A stretch of DNA of 64,000 nucleotides, taken from the NCBI GenBank assembly GCA_039025855.1, contig JBCCNL010000001.1, positions 174,214 to 238,213 of the forward strand. Direction: 5' to 3'. Source of the DNA: JBCCOW01 sp039025855. GTDB lineage: Bacteria > Planctomycetota > Phycisphaerae > Phycisphaerales > Phycisphaeraceae. This document shows, in pieces, positions 8,813 to 17,364 of this stretch (its first letter is position 1; each line of letters begins with the position of its first letter). The notes below the pieces were generated by a model. That model saw nothing but the letters and a program-made list of their open reading frames with translations, was not told the DNA's origin and ran no database searches. The position numbers were made by a program, and so were the translations under genes.

Positions 8813-9583
8813 CTACCGACCCATCCAGCCGCCGTCGACCAGCATCGTCGTGCCGTGCATGTAGGCCGAGGCGTCCGACGCCAGGAACACCGCCGGGCCC
8901 TTGAAGTCGTCCGGCTCGCCCCACCGGCCGGCGGGGATGCGTGCGAGGATCTGCTCACTGCGCACCGGGTCGTTCCGCAGCGCCTCGGTGTTGTCCGTGC
9001 TGATGTAGCCGGGGGCGATCGCGTTGACGTTCACGCCCTTCGACGCCCACTCGTTGGCGAACGCCATCGTGAGCTGGCCGATCCCGCCCTTGCTCGCCGC
9101 GTAGCCCGGCACGGTGATCCCGCCCTGAAAGGTCAGCAGCGACGCGGTGAAGATCACCCTGCCCGCGCCCCGCTCGATCATGCCCTTGCCGATCTCGCGG
9201 GTCAGGACGAACTGGGCCGAGAGGTTCACCTCGACGACCTTGTCCCAGTAGGCGTCGGGGTGCTCCGCCGCGGGCTTGCGGAGGATCGTGCCGGCGTTGT
9301 TGACCAGGATGTCGATCCGCGGGTGGTCGGCCTTGACCTGCTCGATGAACGCGTGCACCGCTGAACGATCAGAGAAGTCGCAGGCGTAGCCCGCAAAGCT
9401 CTTACCGGTCGACAGGACGTCGTTCCCGACATCGCTGCCCTCGGGCTTCAGCGACGCGCTGACGCCGATGATGTCGGCCCCCGCCTCGGCGAGGCCCACC
9501 GCCATCGCCCGACCAATGCCGCGGCTGCACCCGGTCACCAACGCGGTCTTGCCGCTGAGATCAAACTTTGAAAGGAGGCTCAT
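8813..9583 (-). CDS. kduD: KduD-type SDR (2-dehydro-3-deoxy-gluconate 5-dehydrogenase family)
   Basis: 256 residues. It has TGCSRGIGRAMA for cofactor binding, NNAGTI, the catalytic YAASK and the C-terminal DGGWMGR typical of KduD. Known members interconvert 2-keto-3-deoxygluconate and 2,5-diketo-3-deoxygluconate. In the bacterial anhydrogalactose pathway, 2-keto-3-deoxy-L-galactonate is oxidised at C5 and then re-reduced to 2-keto-3-deoxy-D-gluconate, and KduD-like SDRs can serve either step. It is last in the minus-strand operon GH117-GH2-ADH-KduD, 37 bases after the ADH. Confidence 0.85.
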   Translation of the reverse strand: MSLLSKFDLSGKTALVTGCSRGIGRAMAVGLAEAGADIIGVSASLKPEGSDVGNDVLSTGKSFAGYACDFSDRSAVHAFIEQVKADHPRIDILVNNAGTILRKPAAEHPDAYWDKVVEVNLSAQFVLTREIGKGMIERGAGRVIFTASLLTFQGGITVPGYAASKGGIGQLTMAFANEWASKGVNVNAIAPGYISTDNTEALRNDPVRSEQILARIPAGRWGEPDDFKGPAVFLASDASAYMHGTTMLVDGGWMGR

Positions 9584-9620
9584 GCTGATTTGTCTTTCGT
9601 GTAAAGAGAGATGCGTTCGA

Positions 9621-10640
9621 TCAGTTGGCGCAGTCGATCAGGATCTTCATGTGCTCCGGCTTCGTCGAGAGCTGATCGAACGCCTCGCCGAGCTGATTGA
9701 GCCCAAACTCACCGGTGATGAGCGGAGTTGGATCGATCGCACCGGTCGCGAGCAGCTCGATCGCACGGTCGTAGTCCTGCTCTTCATAGACGCGGGTCCC
9801 GATGATCTGAAGCTCCTTCCAGAACACCTGGAACAGGTCGACCGGCTTCGGCTCGGGCACGATCGCCACAACAACAACACGCCCACGCACCCGCGCCAGC
9901 CGGGTCATCATCTCCACCGAAGGGGCCGCCCCCGAGACCTCGAACACCACGTCGGCACCCTCACCGCCCGTGCCGTTCACGACCTCTTCTTGGACGTCCA
10001 CCTCCGCCGCGTTCAGCGCGGTGAACCCCAGCGACTCGGCCATCTCCAGCCGCAGCGGATTCACCTCGGTCAGGATCGTCTCGGCCCCGTCGGCCTGAGC
10101 CACCAGCGCGATCAGCATCCCGATCGGACCGCCACCCAGCACCACCGCCCGCTCACCGCTCGTCAACCCCGACATCCGGATGTCGTGGCACGCCACCGCC
10201 AACGGCTCAACAAACGCCGCCAGCTTCAGGTCCATCCCCTCGGGCAGCTTGTGCAACAGGTCCGCGCGGACGGTCCAGTACTTCTGGAACGCGCCCGCCG
10301 AGTCGATCCCGACGAAGTTCAGCTTGCTGCAGATGTGGTCATACCCGCGATCGCAAGCGGGGCAGTCGTCACAGGCGTCCAACGGCCGGACGACCACCGG
10401 GTCACCGACCGCGAAGCCTTCCACACCCGCACCGATCGCCGCGACGGTCGCGCTCGCTTCGTGCCCAATCACCTGCGGAAAATCAACCCGGGTGTCCATG
10501 TGGCCGCGGTAGATGTGCAGGTCGGTCCCGCACACCCCGCACCACGCCACCTCCAGCCGGACCATGCCGGGCTCGGGTGGCATCACGCCGAGTTTCTTGA
10601 ACGTGAACGATTTGTCCTTCTGCATCAGGGCGGCGGTCAT
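9621..10640 (-). CDS. Zinc-dependent alcohol dehydrogenase (MDR family)
   Basis: 339 residues from ATG 10640. Catalytic zinc ligands lie in CGVCGTD and GHEAS; the structural zinc site is CDDCPACDRGYDHIC; the NAD motif is VLGGGPIGML. This is the sorbitol/threonine dehydrogenase group. In this operon it may oxidise 2-keto-3-deoxy-L-galactonate or L-galactose. Because the neighbouring P450 should release formaldehyde, a detoxifying alcohol/formaldehyde dehydrogenase role is an alternative. Family is firm, substrate open. Confidence 0.85.
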   Translation of the reverse strand: MTAALMQKDKSFTFKKLGVMPPEPGMVRLEVAWCGVCGTDLHIYRGHMDTRVDFPQVIGHEASATVAAIGAGVEGFAVGDPVVVRPLDACDDCPACDRGYDHICSKLNFVGIDSAGAFQKYWTVRADLLHKLPEGMDLKLAAFVEPLAVACHDIRMSGLTSGERAVVLGGGPIGMLIALVAQADGAETILTEVNPLRLEMAESLGFTALNAAEVDVQEEVVNGTGGEGADVVFEVSGAAPSVEMMTRLARVRGRVVVVAIVPEPKPVDLFQVFWKELQIIGTRVYEEQDYDRAIELLATGAIDPTPLITGEFGLNQLGEAFDQLSTKPEHMKILIDCAN

Positions 10641-10698
10641 GGCGTTTGCCTCGTTAAGGGTGATCGATGCTTTCGATAGATCCGTGTGGGCGCAATGC

Positions 10699-13149
10699 TC
10701 AGTTATCCAGGTCAAGCAGTTCGGGGAAGTAGCGGTAGTAGCTCTTGCCGAGGCGTTGCTGGCCGGCCCGCATCTCGGCGTTCAAGCGCTTCGCCTCGTC
10801 GCGGGCCGAGTCCTGGTCGTCGACCAGCAGGCGGTGGATATTCTCACTGAGCACCTTGCCGTCAGCGCTGGTCAGCTCGAGCTCGATCGTAAACGTAGGC
10901 ACCGCATAGCCCGGCGTCGGGGCATTGTCGGATGACGCCTCCGGCACCGTCCACTCGACCGTCCCCAGTGTGGCCATGCTGTCCGGTTCGACATCGCCGG
11001 TCACCGAGCCCTCGGCACGCTCGCCCGCCGGGCCCGTGATCGACCAGCTCAGCGTCGCACCGGGGTAAGCGTCGAACGTGTCGTTGACGACGGCGAGCCC
11101 CGCATTAAACACCTCGCCGGGGTTCCAGCGGCGTTTGGTGTAGTCGGGTGTGGCGAGGACCGGCTGGTAGGCGCGGGTCACATCGTCAAAGCAGCGCTTC
11201 TTCTTGCCGTAGTAGTCGATGATGCCCCATTTGATGTCGGGCCAGTGCGTCATGAAGTGGCAGAGCCCGATGCCGCTGTTCTTGGGCTTGAGCCGGCGGA
11301 GGCTTTCGAGCGCGAACTGGGCGATCACGCCGTGCGCGTCCTGCGTGCCTTCGACGAAGTCTTCGAGGCTGTCGAAGCGGATGCTGCCGAAGACCTCGTA
11401 GTTCAGGGTTTTGAGGACTTCCAGGTCGGCGTGGTGGTAGCCCCAGCTCGGGCCCATCGGCCAGAGCTCGTCTTCCGGGATGAACCGCTTGAGGCTCTCG
11501 ATGTCGGGGGCGGAAGCGGCGGTGAGCTCGGGGACGATGCAGTAGTCGAGCTTGGGGTAGAAGTCTTCCATGAACGCGTTGCCGCCGCCGTAGTAGTGGC
11601 CGTTGGCGTGCGTGGAGTCGTGGGCCTTGAAGCCCATCTTCTGGCCGAACTGTTCGGAGAGGGGCGATGCGAGGCCGTAGGGCGTGGAGGTGTGGGGCGC
11701 GATCGCTTCGCCCATCGCCTCCATGATCATGCGGTTGTCGCTCTCAGCGTGGGCATGACTGAAGAACACCTCTTCGCCGCCCATGAAGAAGATCGAGCTG
11801 GGGAAGTTGCGTCGGTCCTTCACGATATGCACGCAGTCTTCGGTCGCCCCGGCCATGAACTCGGGGGTCGCGGTGTAGGCCTGGGTCGCGAAGGTGAAGT
11901 TGGTCCAGACGGTGATGCCCGCCTCGTCGCAGAGCCGGTAGAACGCGGGGACCTCCGGCGGGTGCCAGCCGAAGATGCGGAGGTGGTTGATGTTGGCTTC
12001 GCGGACCTGCTCGATACGCGACTCGTACTTCTCCTGCGTGTTACGCCCGTAAAGCAGCGAGGGCGGACCGCTCCAGCACGCGCCCCGCAGGTAGTGCCGT
12101 CGGCCGTTGATCAGGAACGTCCACGGGAACTCGGCCTCTTCTTCGGTGTACCCGGGGTTGCGGGCCATGGTGATCTCGCGAACGCCGAAGCGTTCGGTCA
12201 CGCTGTCGCAGGGCTGGCCGTTACAGATCACGTCGATCGCCGCGTGGTACAGCGGCTGCCCGCCCATGTCCCAGGGCCACCAGCGGTGCACATCCTTCAA
12301 AGGCACCTCGAACTTCACGGTGCTGTAGCCTGCAAGGACCGTGGCGGTGTGTGAGCCTTTGCCCGCACCCTTGCCCGCCGCGTCGTTGGCGGCGCTCACG
12401 CTTGCGTTGAAGGTGAGCTGCCGCTCGGCGCTGTCGTGGTTGAACAGCTCGAGCTCGATCTGCGCGGTCGCGTCGAGTGATGCGTTCGGATCCTCCGGCC
12501 CTGCGTGATCGGCCCCGCCCATCGGCGTCTCGATCCGCGCGTGCTCGATCCGCACAGGGCCCGTCGCGATGACCTTGATCGGCCGCCAGATCCCCATCGG
12601 GACCACGCCCGTCAGGTAGTCGCCCTGGAAGCAGAACTTCCGCCCGCCGACCTTCGCGAGGTTCTTCGGTGCGGGGTCGAGCTTGACCATCAGGATGTTG
12701 CAGCCCTCGTGCCACTGCTCGAACCGGATCGCGTCGGTGACGTCCGGCCGGTACGACGAGAACATCCCCGTGTGCCCGCCCAACGGCTTGCCGTTGAGCC
12801 AGGCCTCGAAGCTGTAATCCACACCCTCAAAACAGATGTGGAACCGCTTGCCCTCCAGCTCGGCGGGCACGTTGAACTTGCTCACGTACCACCACTCGTG
12901 GTCGTTGACCCACTTGGCCTTGTGGTAGTTCCGGCCGAAGAACGGGTCGTCGATCTCGCCGGCCCGCTGCAGATCGGAGAAGACATCACCCGGCACGGAC
13001 GCCTGGTTCCAGCTGTAGTAGATGCCCTGATACTCGGCGGGCGCAAGGTGGAACTCCTCGGCCACCCCCGCACCGGGGCGGGCCCGTTCCATCTTCCAGT
13101 GGTTGCCACTGAGGTCCAGCTCGAAGCGAGCGGCGTCAGACGTGTTCAT
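10699..13149 (-). CDS. GH2-family glycoside hydrolase (beta-galactosidase/mannosidase-like)
   Basis: 816 residues from ATG 13149 with GAGAGA upstream. The N-terminal sugar-binding jelly roll (WWYVSKFNVP, FEGVDYSFEAWLNGKPLG) and immunoglobulin-like domain precede a TIM barrel (NHLRIFGWHPP). The acid/base region reads FMGGEEVFF, with E460 in the acid/base position and Glu instead of the usual Asn before it; E541 in VPELTAAS is the likely nucleophile. No signal peptide is seen, so it probably acts on imported oligosaccharides, releasing beta-linked galactose from agar/porphyran fragments. It follows the GH117 gene by 52 bases in one operon. Confidence 0.82.
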   Translation of the reverse strand: MNTSDAARFELDLSGNHWKMERARPGAGVAEEFHLAPAEYQGIYYSWNQASVPGDVFSDLQRAGEIDDPFFGRNYHKAKWVNDHEWWYVSKFNVPAELEGKRFHICFEGVDYSFEAWLNGKPLGGHTGMFSSYRPDVTDAIRFEQWHEGCNILMVKLDPAPKNLAKVGGRKFCFQGDYLTGVVPMGIWRPIKVIATGPVRIEHARIETPMGGADHAGPEDPNASLDATAQIELELFNHDSAERQLTFNASVSAANDAAGKGAGKGSHTATVLAGYSTVKFEVPLKDVHRWWPWDMGGQPLYHAAIDVICNGQPCDSVTERFGVREITMARNPGYTEEEAEFPWTFLINGRRHYLRGACWSGPPSLLYGRNTQEKYESRIEQVREANINHLRIFGWHPPEVPAFYRLCDEAGITVWTNFTFATQAYTATPEFMAGATEDCVHIVKDRRNFPSSIFFMGGEEVFFSHAHAESDNRMIMEAMGEAIAPHTSTPYGLASPLSEQFGQKMGFKAHDSTHANGHYYGGGNAFMEDFYPKLDYCIVPELTAASAPDIESLKRFIPEDELWPMGPSWGYHHADLEVLKTLNYEVFGSIRFDSLEDFVEGTQDAHGVIAQFALESLRRLKPKNSGIGLCHFMTHWPDIKWGIIDYYGKKKRCFDDVTRAYQPVLATPDYTKRRWNPGEVFNAGLAVVNDTFDAYPGATLSWSITGPAGERAEGSVTGDVEPDSMATLGTVEWTVPEASSDNAPTPGYAVPTFTIELELTSADGKVLSENIHRLLVDDQDSARDEAKRLNAEMRAGQQRLGKSYYRYFPELLDLDN

Positions 13150-13201
13150 CGTTTCTCTCTCGGGGGGATCGTTACAGGTTGCCGACGTCAAACCATCGGT
13201 G

Positions 13202-14263
13202 TCAGATCTTGCGGGGGATGTGGTAGCGGAACCGTTTGATGTACTGCCAGTTGCCGTCGGCGGCGTAGCGGTGACACAGACCCCAGCTCACGCCGGTGAG
13301 CGGATCGGCATCAGGGTCGTCGTGGTTGCGGTACAGGCCCATCGCTTCGGGGCCGCCCTTGATCACCGACTTGATCTCGAAGTTGATCCCGTCCGCGGCG
13401 TACTGGATGGTGTTCTTTTCCGGGCCGTCGGTCGTCAGCATCCCCACGATCCCGCCGCGGTAGTGCCAGACGCACACCTCGTGGCCGCTGTTGGTCACCG
13501 GGTTGTACGGGCTCTTCACATACGGCCCGGTCGGCTCATCGGCGATCGCCACGCCCCACGCGATCTCACGCCCGCCGAACGTCATCTCTTCACCCATCCG
13601 TTCGCCCTTGTAATACAGGTAGAACTTGTCCCTGTAGAACATCAGGCAGGGGTCGTGGGTTTTGTGGCTGTCGAAGTCGCCTTTCTCGATCACGGCAAAG
13701 CGGTCGTCTTCTTCGCCCTTCCAGATACCGTTCTCGGCGGGCGAAACGATCGGGCCGTCGACCTTGGTCCACGGACCGTGCGGCGAGTCGGCGACCGCCA
13801 TCGAGACGTGCTCCTTCACGCGCACGGTGTAGGGCGACTGCACCACCTGATAGACGAGGTAGTACTTGCCGTCGTGGGCCAGGACCTCGGGGGTGAAGAT
13901 CGAGCGGTCGTCGTAGGAACCTTCGGGGCCACGCCCGACAGCAAGGCCCTGCTCTTTCCAGGTCTCGCCATCTTCAGAAGTCGCGTACCAGACGTCGCAC
14001 TGGTCCCAGGGGAAGGTCTTCTTGGACAGGTCGGAGGGGTCGCACTGGCCGAACATCGACTCGCCCTCGCCGCGGGTGTACCAGCAGAAATAGGTGCCGT
14101 CGATCTTGAGCACGCTGCTGGGGTCACGGCGGATGACGCCGGGCTCATAGGCGAAGTCGCCCTTGAGGTCGGACTCGCGGAACTCACAGAACCACTCGGG
14201 GCCGAGCGTGTAGTTGAGGGCCCGCTTGGAGGCTGCACTCAGGGGTTGGTCGGTATCGGGCAC
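13202..14263 (-). CDS. GH117 alpha-1,3-(3,6-anhydro)-L-galactosidase
   Basis: 353 residues, a single five-bladed propeller. Conserved positions of GH117 are intact: D47 in VIRRDPSS, D204 in THDPC, and the H261-E262 pair in NSGHE. GH117 enzymes remove the terminal 3,6-anhydro-L-galactose from neoagaro-oligosaccharides. There is no signal peptide, so it should act in the cytoplasm with the following GH2. It heads the operon GH117-GH2-ADH-KduD, 241 bases after gntR. It differs clearly from the two GH117 paralogues at 17365-19859 (GPEWFCEF, GDFAYEPGV) and is the copy that looks most like characterised gut and marine anhydrogalactosidases. Confidence 0.88.
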   Translation of the reverse strand: MPDTDQPLSAASKRALNYTLGPEWFCEFRESDLKGDFAYEPGVIRRDPSSVLKIDGTYFCWYTRGEGESMFGQCDPSDLSKKTFPWDQCDVWYATSEDGETWKEQGLAVGRGPEGSYDDRSIFTPEVLAHDGKYYLVYQVVQSPYTVRVKEHVSMAVADSPHGPWTKVDGPIVSPAENGIWKGEEDDRFAVIEKGDFDSHKTHDPCLMFYRDKFYLYYKGERMGEEMTFGGREIAWGVAIADEPTGPYVKSPYNPVTNSGHEVCVWHYRGGIVGMLTTDGPEKNTIQYAADGINFEIKSVIKGGPEAMGLYRNHDDPDADPLTGVSWGLCHRYAADGNWQYIKRFRYHIPRKI

Positions 14264-14486
14264 GGGGGATGTTCTCGGGGATTGGGAGAAGTGGGTGGAG
14301 GGAGGCGGGCGGCTTAGCTACTTAAGCCCGAGGGCCCTTGAAGCCTTGGCCGGGACCAGCAGCCCGGAATCACACAGGATGTTTAGGGCACTCGGTGGTG
14401 CCGGGCATGCTTCTTGAGGCATGTCCGAGGGGACTCGAGCAACCCAGGCGCGGGTGCGTAACGGGCGATTGAGTGGGCGGGCGGAT

Positions 14487-14504
14487 GGGTGGGGTGGGGT
14501 GGGG
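14487..14504 (+). other. G-quadruplex motif next to gntR stop
   Basis: Four runs of three to four G separated by single T residues lie on the plus strand and end at the base before the gntR stop codon complement (14505). Single-base loops give the most stable type of quadruplex. The plus strand is the template for gntR, so folding could slow or end transcription between gntR and the GH117 operon. Function is inferred. Confidence 0.4.
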
Positions 14505-15104
14505 TTACTGGATATTCGATTCGAGCCCAGCGATCGTCTTCTTGACGTTGCGTGCCTTGATGGCTTCCAAAATCACCTCGTGCTCTTTGTAGACGTCGTC
14601 GATGTTCTCCAGCCGGGAGTACGCGATGAGCATCTTCGTGCACAACTGCCGCCAGGCCGAGAGCAGGTCTTCGCCGTCACAGTGCGCGACAATCGCCTCG
14701 TGGAAGGCCATGTCGGCCAGCGCAATCTCCGCGGGGTCCTTGAGCAGGCACGCGGTCTTGAGCTGCTTCAGCGACGCCTCGATCGCCGCCAACCCTTCAT
14801 CGGTGATGGACTTCAGCGCACTCTTGACGACGAACGATTCGATCTGGACCCGCAGCGACACGATGAACGCCCGGTGCTCTTCGCGGGGCGGGTGCCGAAC
14901 CGTCACGCCGCGGTTGGCTTGATAGGCAAGCCAGCCCTCCTGCGTGAGCTGCATCAGGGCATCCCGCACCGGGCCTCGACTCACACCGAGCCGAGACGCC
15001 AGCTCGATCTCACGGAGCGGGTCCCCGCTGGTAAAGGCCCCGGTCATCAGCTCCCCACGGAGCCGGGTGGTGACCTGTTCACGGACGGTTTTCGGTGCGA
15101 TCAT
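14505..15104 (-). CDS. GntR-family regulator, FadR/FCD subfamily
   Basis: 199 residues. The N-terminal winged helix has ELASRLGVSRGPVRDALMQL (about residues 34-53), the classical GntR recognition helix. The C-terminal all-helical FCD ligand domain includes the DMAFHEAIV metal-binding motif (residues about 130-138). FCD regulators bind sugar acids or other carboxylates and recognise GT-N-AC palindromes. The TTGTATACAA sites of this window fit that, so this is the best candidate for their repressor, with an anhydrogalactonate or ketodeoxy acid as inducer. A near match at 15282 suggests autoregulation. Confidence 0.9.
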   Translation of the reverse strand: MIAPKTVREQVTTRLRGELMTGAFTSGDPLREIELASRLGVSRGPVRDALMQLTQEGWLAYQANRGVTVRHPPREEHRAFIVSLRVQIESFVVKSALKSITDEGLAAIEASLKQLKTACLLKDPAEIALADMAFHEAIVAHCDGEDLLSAWRQLCTKMLIAYSRLENIDDVYKEHEVILEAIKARNVKKTIAGLESNIQ

Positions 15105-15281
15105 GACGGAACCCCATGCGGCGGGGCGTGGCCGATGACCCCCCCACGGTGTTGAAGCGGATCACAGCAACAGTCTCTGTGCTGCGCTGCGGGATCGGAT
15201 GTGTTCATGTGGGTCTCTCCGCGGCGTCGATGACGGGTCCCGGCCATGGGGTCAACGCACCGCTTGCATCCGTATTGTCCA

Positions 15282-15291
15282 TTATCAACAA
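15282..15291. promoter_or_regulatory. Candidate operator (TTATCAACAA) upstream of gntR
   Basis: One mismatch to TTGT-NN-ACAA, with a second half-site TTGTCC just to its left. It lies about 180 bases before gntR, in the gap before the 15328 gene. The distance makes it weak. Confidence 0.3.
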
Positions 15292-15327
15292 AACCGCAAG
15301 CTCCGCCACCCGCCCAGCCCAAATACC

Positions 15328-15861
15328 CTACGGGCGGGTCCGGATGGGAGGCTCTCCGTTGTCACAAGGCACGTATGCGTCGCCGTTGAGCTTGATGCCG
15401 GCCTCAGACATCCTCGAATGCCACTCCATCCCGTCGGGCGCGGAGATCATCTGCTTGCCTGGACTGGCTAACAGGTCCTCACCCTCGTTCAGGTTGCCTT
15501 TGGCGCGGATGACAAAGGCCAATCGGCCACCGACCGCTTCGAGCGCCTCAATGGTCATCCCGTCCTCGATATCCGTCGGGTCACCACAGCTGAGGACAAA
15601 CGCGTCCACCAAGGCACCCGACTGACCGAAGCCCGGGTAATCGAAAGGGCCCGACCCCGTGTCGGACGGCGCGAGTGTTCCCGCGTCTGCCACGACCAGC
15701 TGTCCGGTGTTCAGGTCGTACATCCACTTAGGGTCACCGATGCCGATCCCGCGGTCACGGGTGAGGTACATAAAGGTCAGCGTCACACCGATGCCGCAGA
15801 CCACGATCATCACACCGCTGACGAGCTTGCTGTTCTGGTCTAAAAAATCTCGCAGTGCCAT
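15328..15861 (-). CDS. Small membrane-anchored protein of unknown function
   Basis: 177 residues from ATG 15861. One transmembrane helix near residues 15-33 (VSGVMIVVCGIGVTLTFMY) is followed by an extracytoplasmic domain (WMYDLNTGQLVVADAGTLAP, VLSCGDPTDIEDG). The domain is not recognised by me, but small one-helix proteins of this layout often follow DUF1559 pseudopilin genes in planctomycetes. It lies 147 bases after the pseudopilin on the same strand and may be cotranscribed. A partner role in a pilin-like assembly is a guess. Confidence 0.65.
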   Translation of the reverse strand: MALRDFLDQNSKLVSGVMIVVCGIGVTLTFMYLTRDRGIGIGDPKWMYDLNTGQLVVADAGTLAPSDTGSGPFDYPGFGQSGALVDAFVLSCGDPTDIEDGMTIEALEAVGGRLAFVIRAKGNLNEGEDLLASPGKQMISAPDGMEWHSRMSEAGIKLNGDAYVPCDNGEPPIRTRP

Positions 15862-16008
15862 TAGGCTGATATCCGTAACGGAGGAAAGGAGTCGTAAGAA
15901 ACCAGGAGGGGGAAGATCGGGCCGTCGGCCCCTCAAGACTGATGGACGCGACGGGTTCCGATCTGGTGCGAGAACAGCCGCGGGCGTACCCCGTGGCAGA
16001 GAGGGTGA

Positions 16009-16917
16009 TCAGCGGACAGCGTCCCACAGGGTGTTGCGGTAGTCCCACAGGGTGGTATTCCACACGCCCGTGATCTCGTTCCTCATGGTGTCCATGTTGT
16101 CCAAGAGCTCGACGTGGCCGTCCGCGAACAGATAGTTGGTCGAGTAGTTGTCCTGGATGGTGCCCGCGGGGTTCGCGCTGGTCTGGTGGTGGCCAAGCTG
16201 GAGGTTCACCAGCGTGATCCGGGCGTCGTGGTTCACCGCACAGGGGAACAGGGCACCGGAGCCACGGCCGGAGCCGAGTACGTTGTTGGCGATGCCCGTT
16301 CCGGCGTTGAGCTGCAGGTTCTCGGTGAGGACGATCGCCGACGACGACTGCGTGACCTCTTCAGCACGCAGGGAAACGACCTCACCGTTCGAGTCACGAC
16401 CGCTCACACCGCCGGCCCAGTTGTTCTGACCCGGGTTTGGCGGGTTATCGCCAACTGGCAGGTAGAGGGCATTCATCGCATACGTCCGCGGAGCCACAGG
16501 CACACCGGGAGTGCTAAAGCCATCGGGACGTCGGAAGTCATCGAGCGGGCACTGGTACATGGCGTAAGAGTCCTCGATCGCTTCTTCGAACGCGCCTTCG
16601 CTCGGGCTCATGATTCGGCCGTCGTACCCGCCGACACCTAGTTGGTCGTCCCAGGTGAAGTTGTCGCCGGGAGCGCCATCGACGGCGTCGCGGTAGACGT
16701 TGGGGTAGAAGTCGTCGTTATCGACCTGGTAGGCAGCAAACGCCCGGCTGATCTGTTGCTGTTGCGTGCCGCACTGCAGGATCCGCGCTGCGTTTCGGGC
16801 GGCACCGAGAGCGGGCAGCAGGATGCCGATGAGCACGGCAATGATGCTGATGACCACCAGCAGTTCGATAAGCGTGAAAGCCGAGCGACGATGTGATTGT
16901 GTGTGGCGAATGTTCAC
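16009..16917 (-). CDS. DUF1559-type pseudopilin
   Basis: 302 residues from a GTG at 16917, chosen because GGAG lies seven bases upstream and no ATG gives a sensible N-terminus. The prepilin peptidase site and helix read AFTLIELLVVISIIAVLIGILLPALG, cut here by rule: the key features are the FTLIEL start with Glu5 and a 20-residue hydrophobic helix. The C-terminus has LFADGHVEL, the H-x-DG region of DUF1559 proteins. These are type II secretion/type IV pilin-like surface proteins greatly expanded in planctomycetes. An ATTGTATACATT site lies 162 bases upstream, which ties it to the galactan genes. Confidence 0.88.
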   Translation of the reverse strand: MNIRHTQSHRRSAFTLIELLVVISIIAVLIGILLPALGAARNAARILQCGTQQQQISRAFAAYQVDNDDFYPNVYRDAVDGAPGDNFTWDDQLGVGGYDGRIMSPSEGAFEEAIEDSYAMYQCPLDDFRRPDGFSTPGVPVAPRTYAMNALYLPVGDNPPNPGQNNWAGGVSGRDSNGEVVSLRAEEVTQSSSAIVLTENLQLNAGTGIANNVLGSGRGSGALFPCAVNHDARITLVNLQLGHHQTSANPAGTIQDNYSTNYLFADGHVELLDNMDTMRNEITGVWNTTLWDYRNTLWDAVR

Positions 16918-17078
16918 CGCTTCACTCCATGTAACGAGGTGACTGAGAAACCAAGGGACGAGAAAACGAACAGCAGACGATTGGGTTGGACTCGCGAGAA
17001 GACACAGCAGCGAGTGCGGGATTTTCGAAGCGGCACGTGGCCGGAGAACCGTCGGATTAGAACAGCCTGACTTTGACG

Positions 17079-17090
17079 ATTGTATACATT
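17079..17090. promoter_or_regulatory. Operator palindrome ATTGTATACATT
   Basis: One mismatch in each outer position from the perfect 12-base palindrome. It lies 162 bases before the pseudopilin start, within an AT-rich stretch. Confidence 0.55.
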
Positions 17091-17364
17091 TTACGTTTTG
17101 CCGGCTGGACGTCAAGCCTTTACTGCAAGAATCGAAACATGAGCCTCATTACCGAACGGCTTTGGCCCGTAAATTCTTCGTTAAATGTAAGCAATCAATC
17201 GAGATACGTCAAACCAAAAACCACGCCAAATCCGATTAAACAACCCATCGACCGACGCGTTATCCACCGGACAAACGCTTTCTAATCAAGCAGATACGGC
17301 TTAATGCACCGGCCTGCACGCAACGCCTGTCGATTGGACTGATCGGCCCTTCGCCCGCCGCCGG
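17091..17364. other. AT-richer intergenic stretch without a gene
   Basis: Between the operator at 17079 and the stop of the GH117 at 17365 I see no credible reading frame, terminator hairpin or repeat. The base composition is distinctly more AT-rich than the neighbouring genes, so it may hold the pseudopilin promoter region or a small RNA. Confidence 0.4.
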
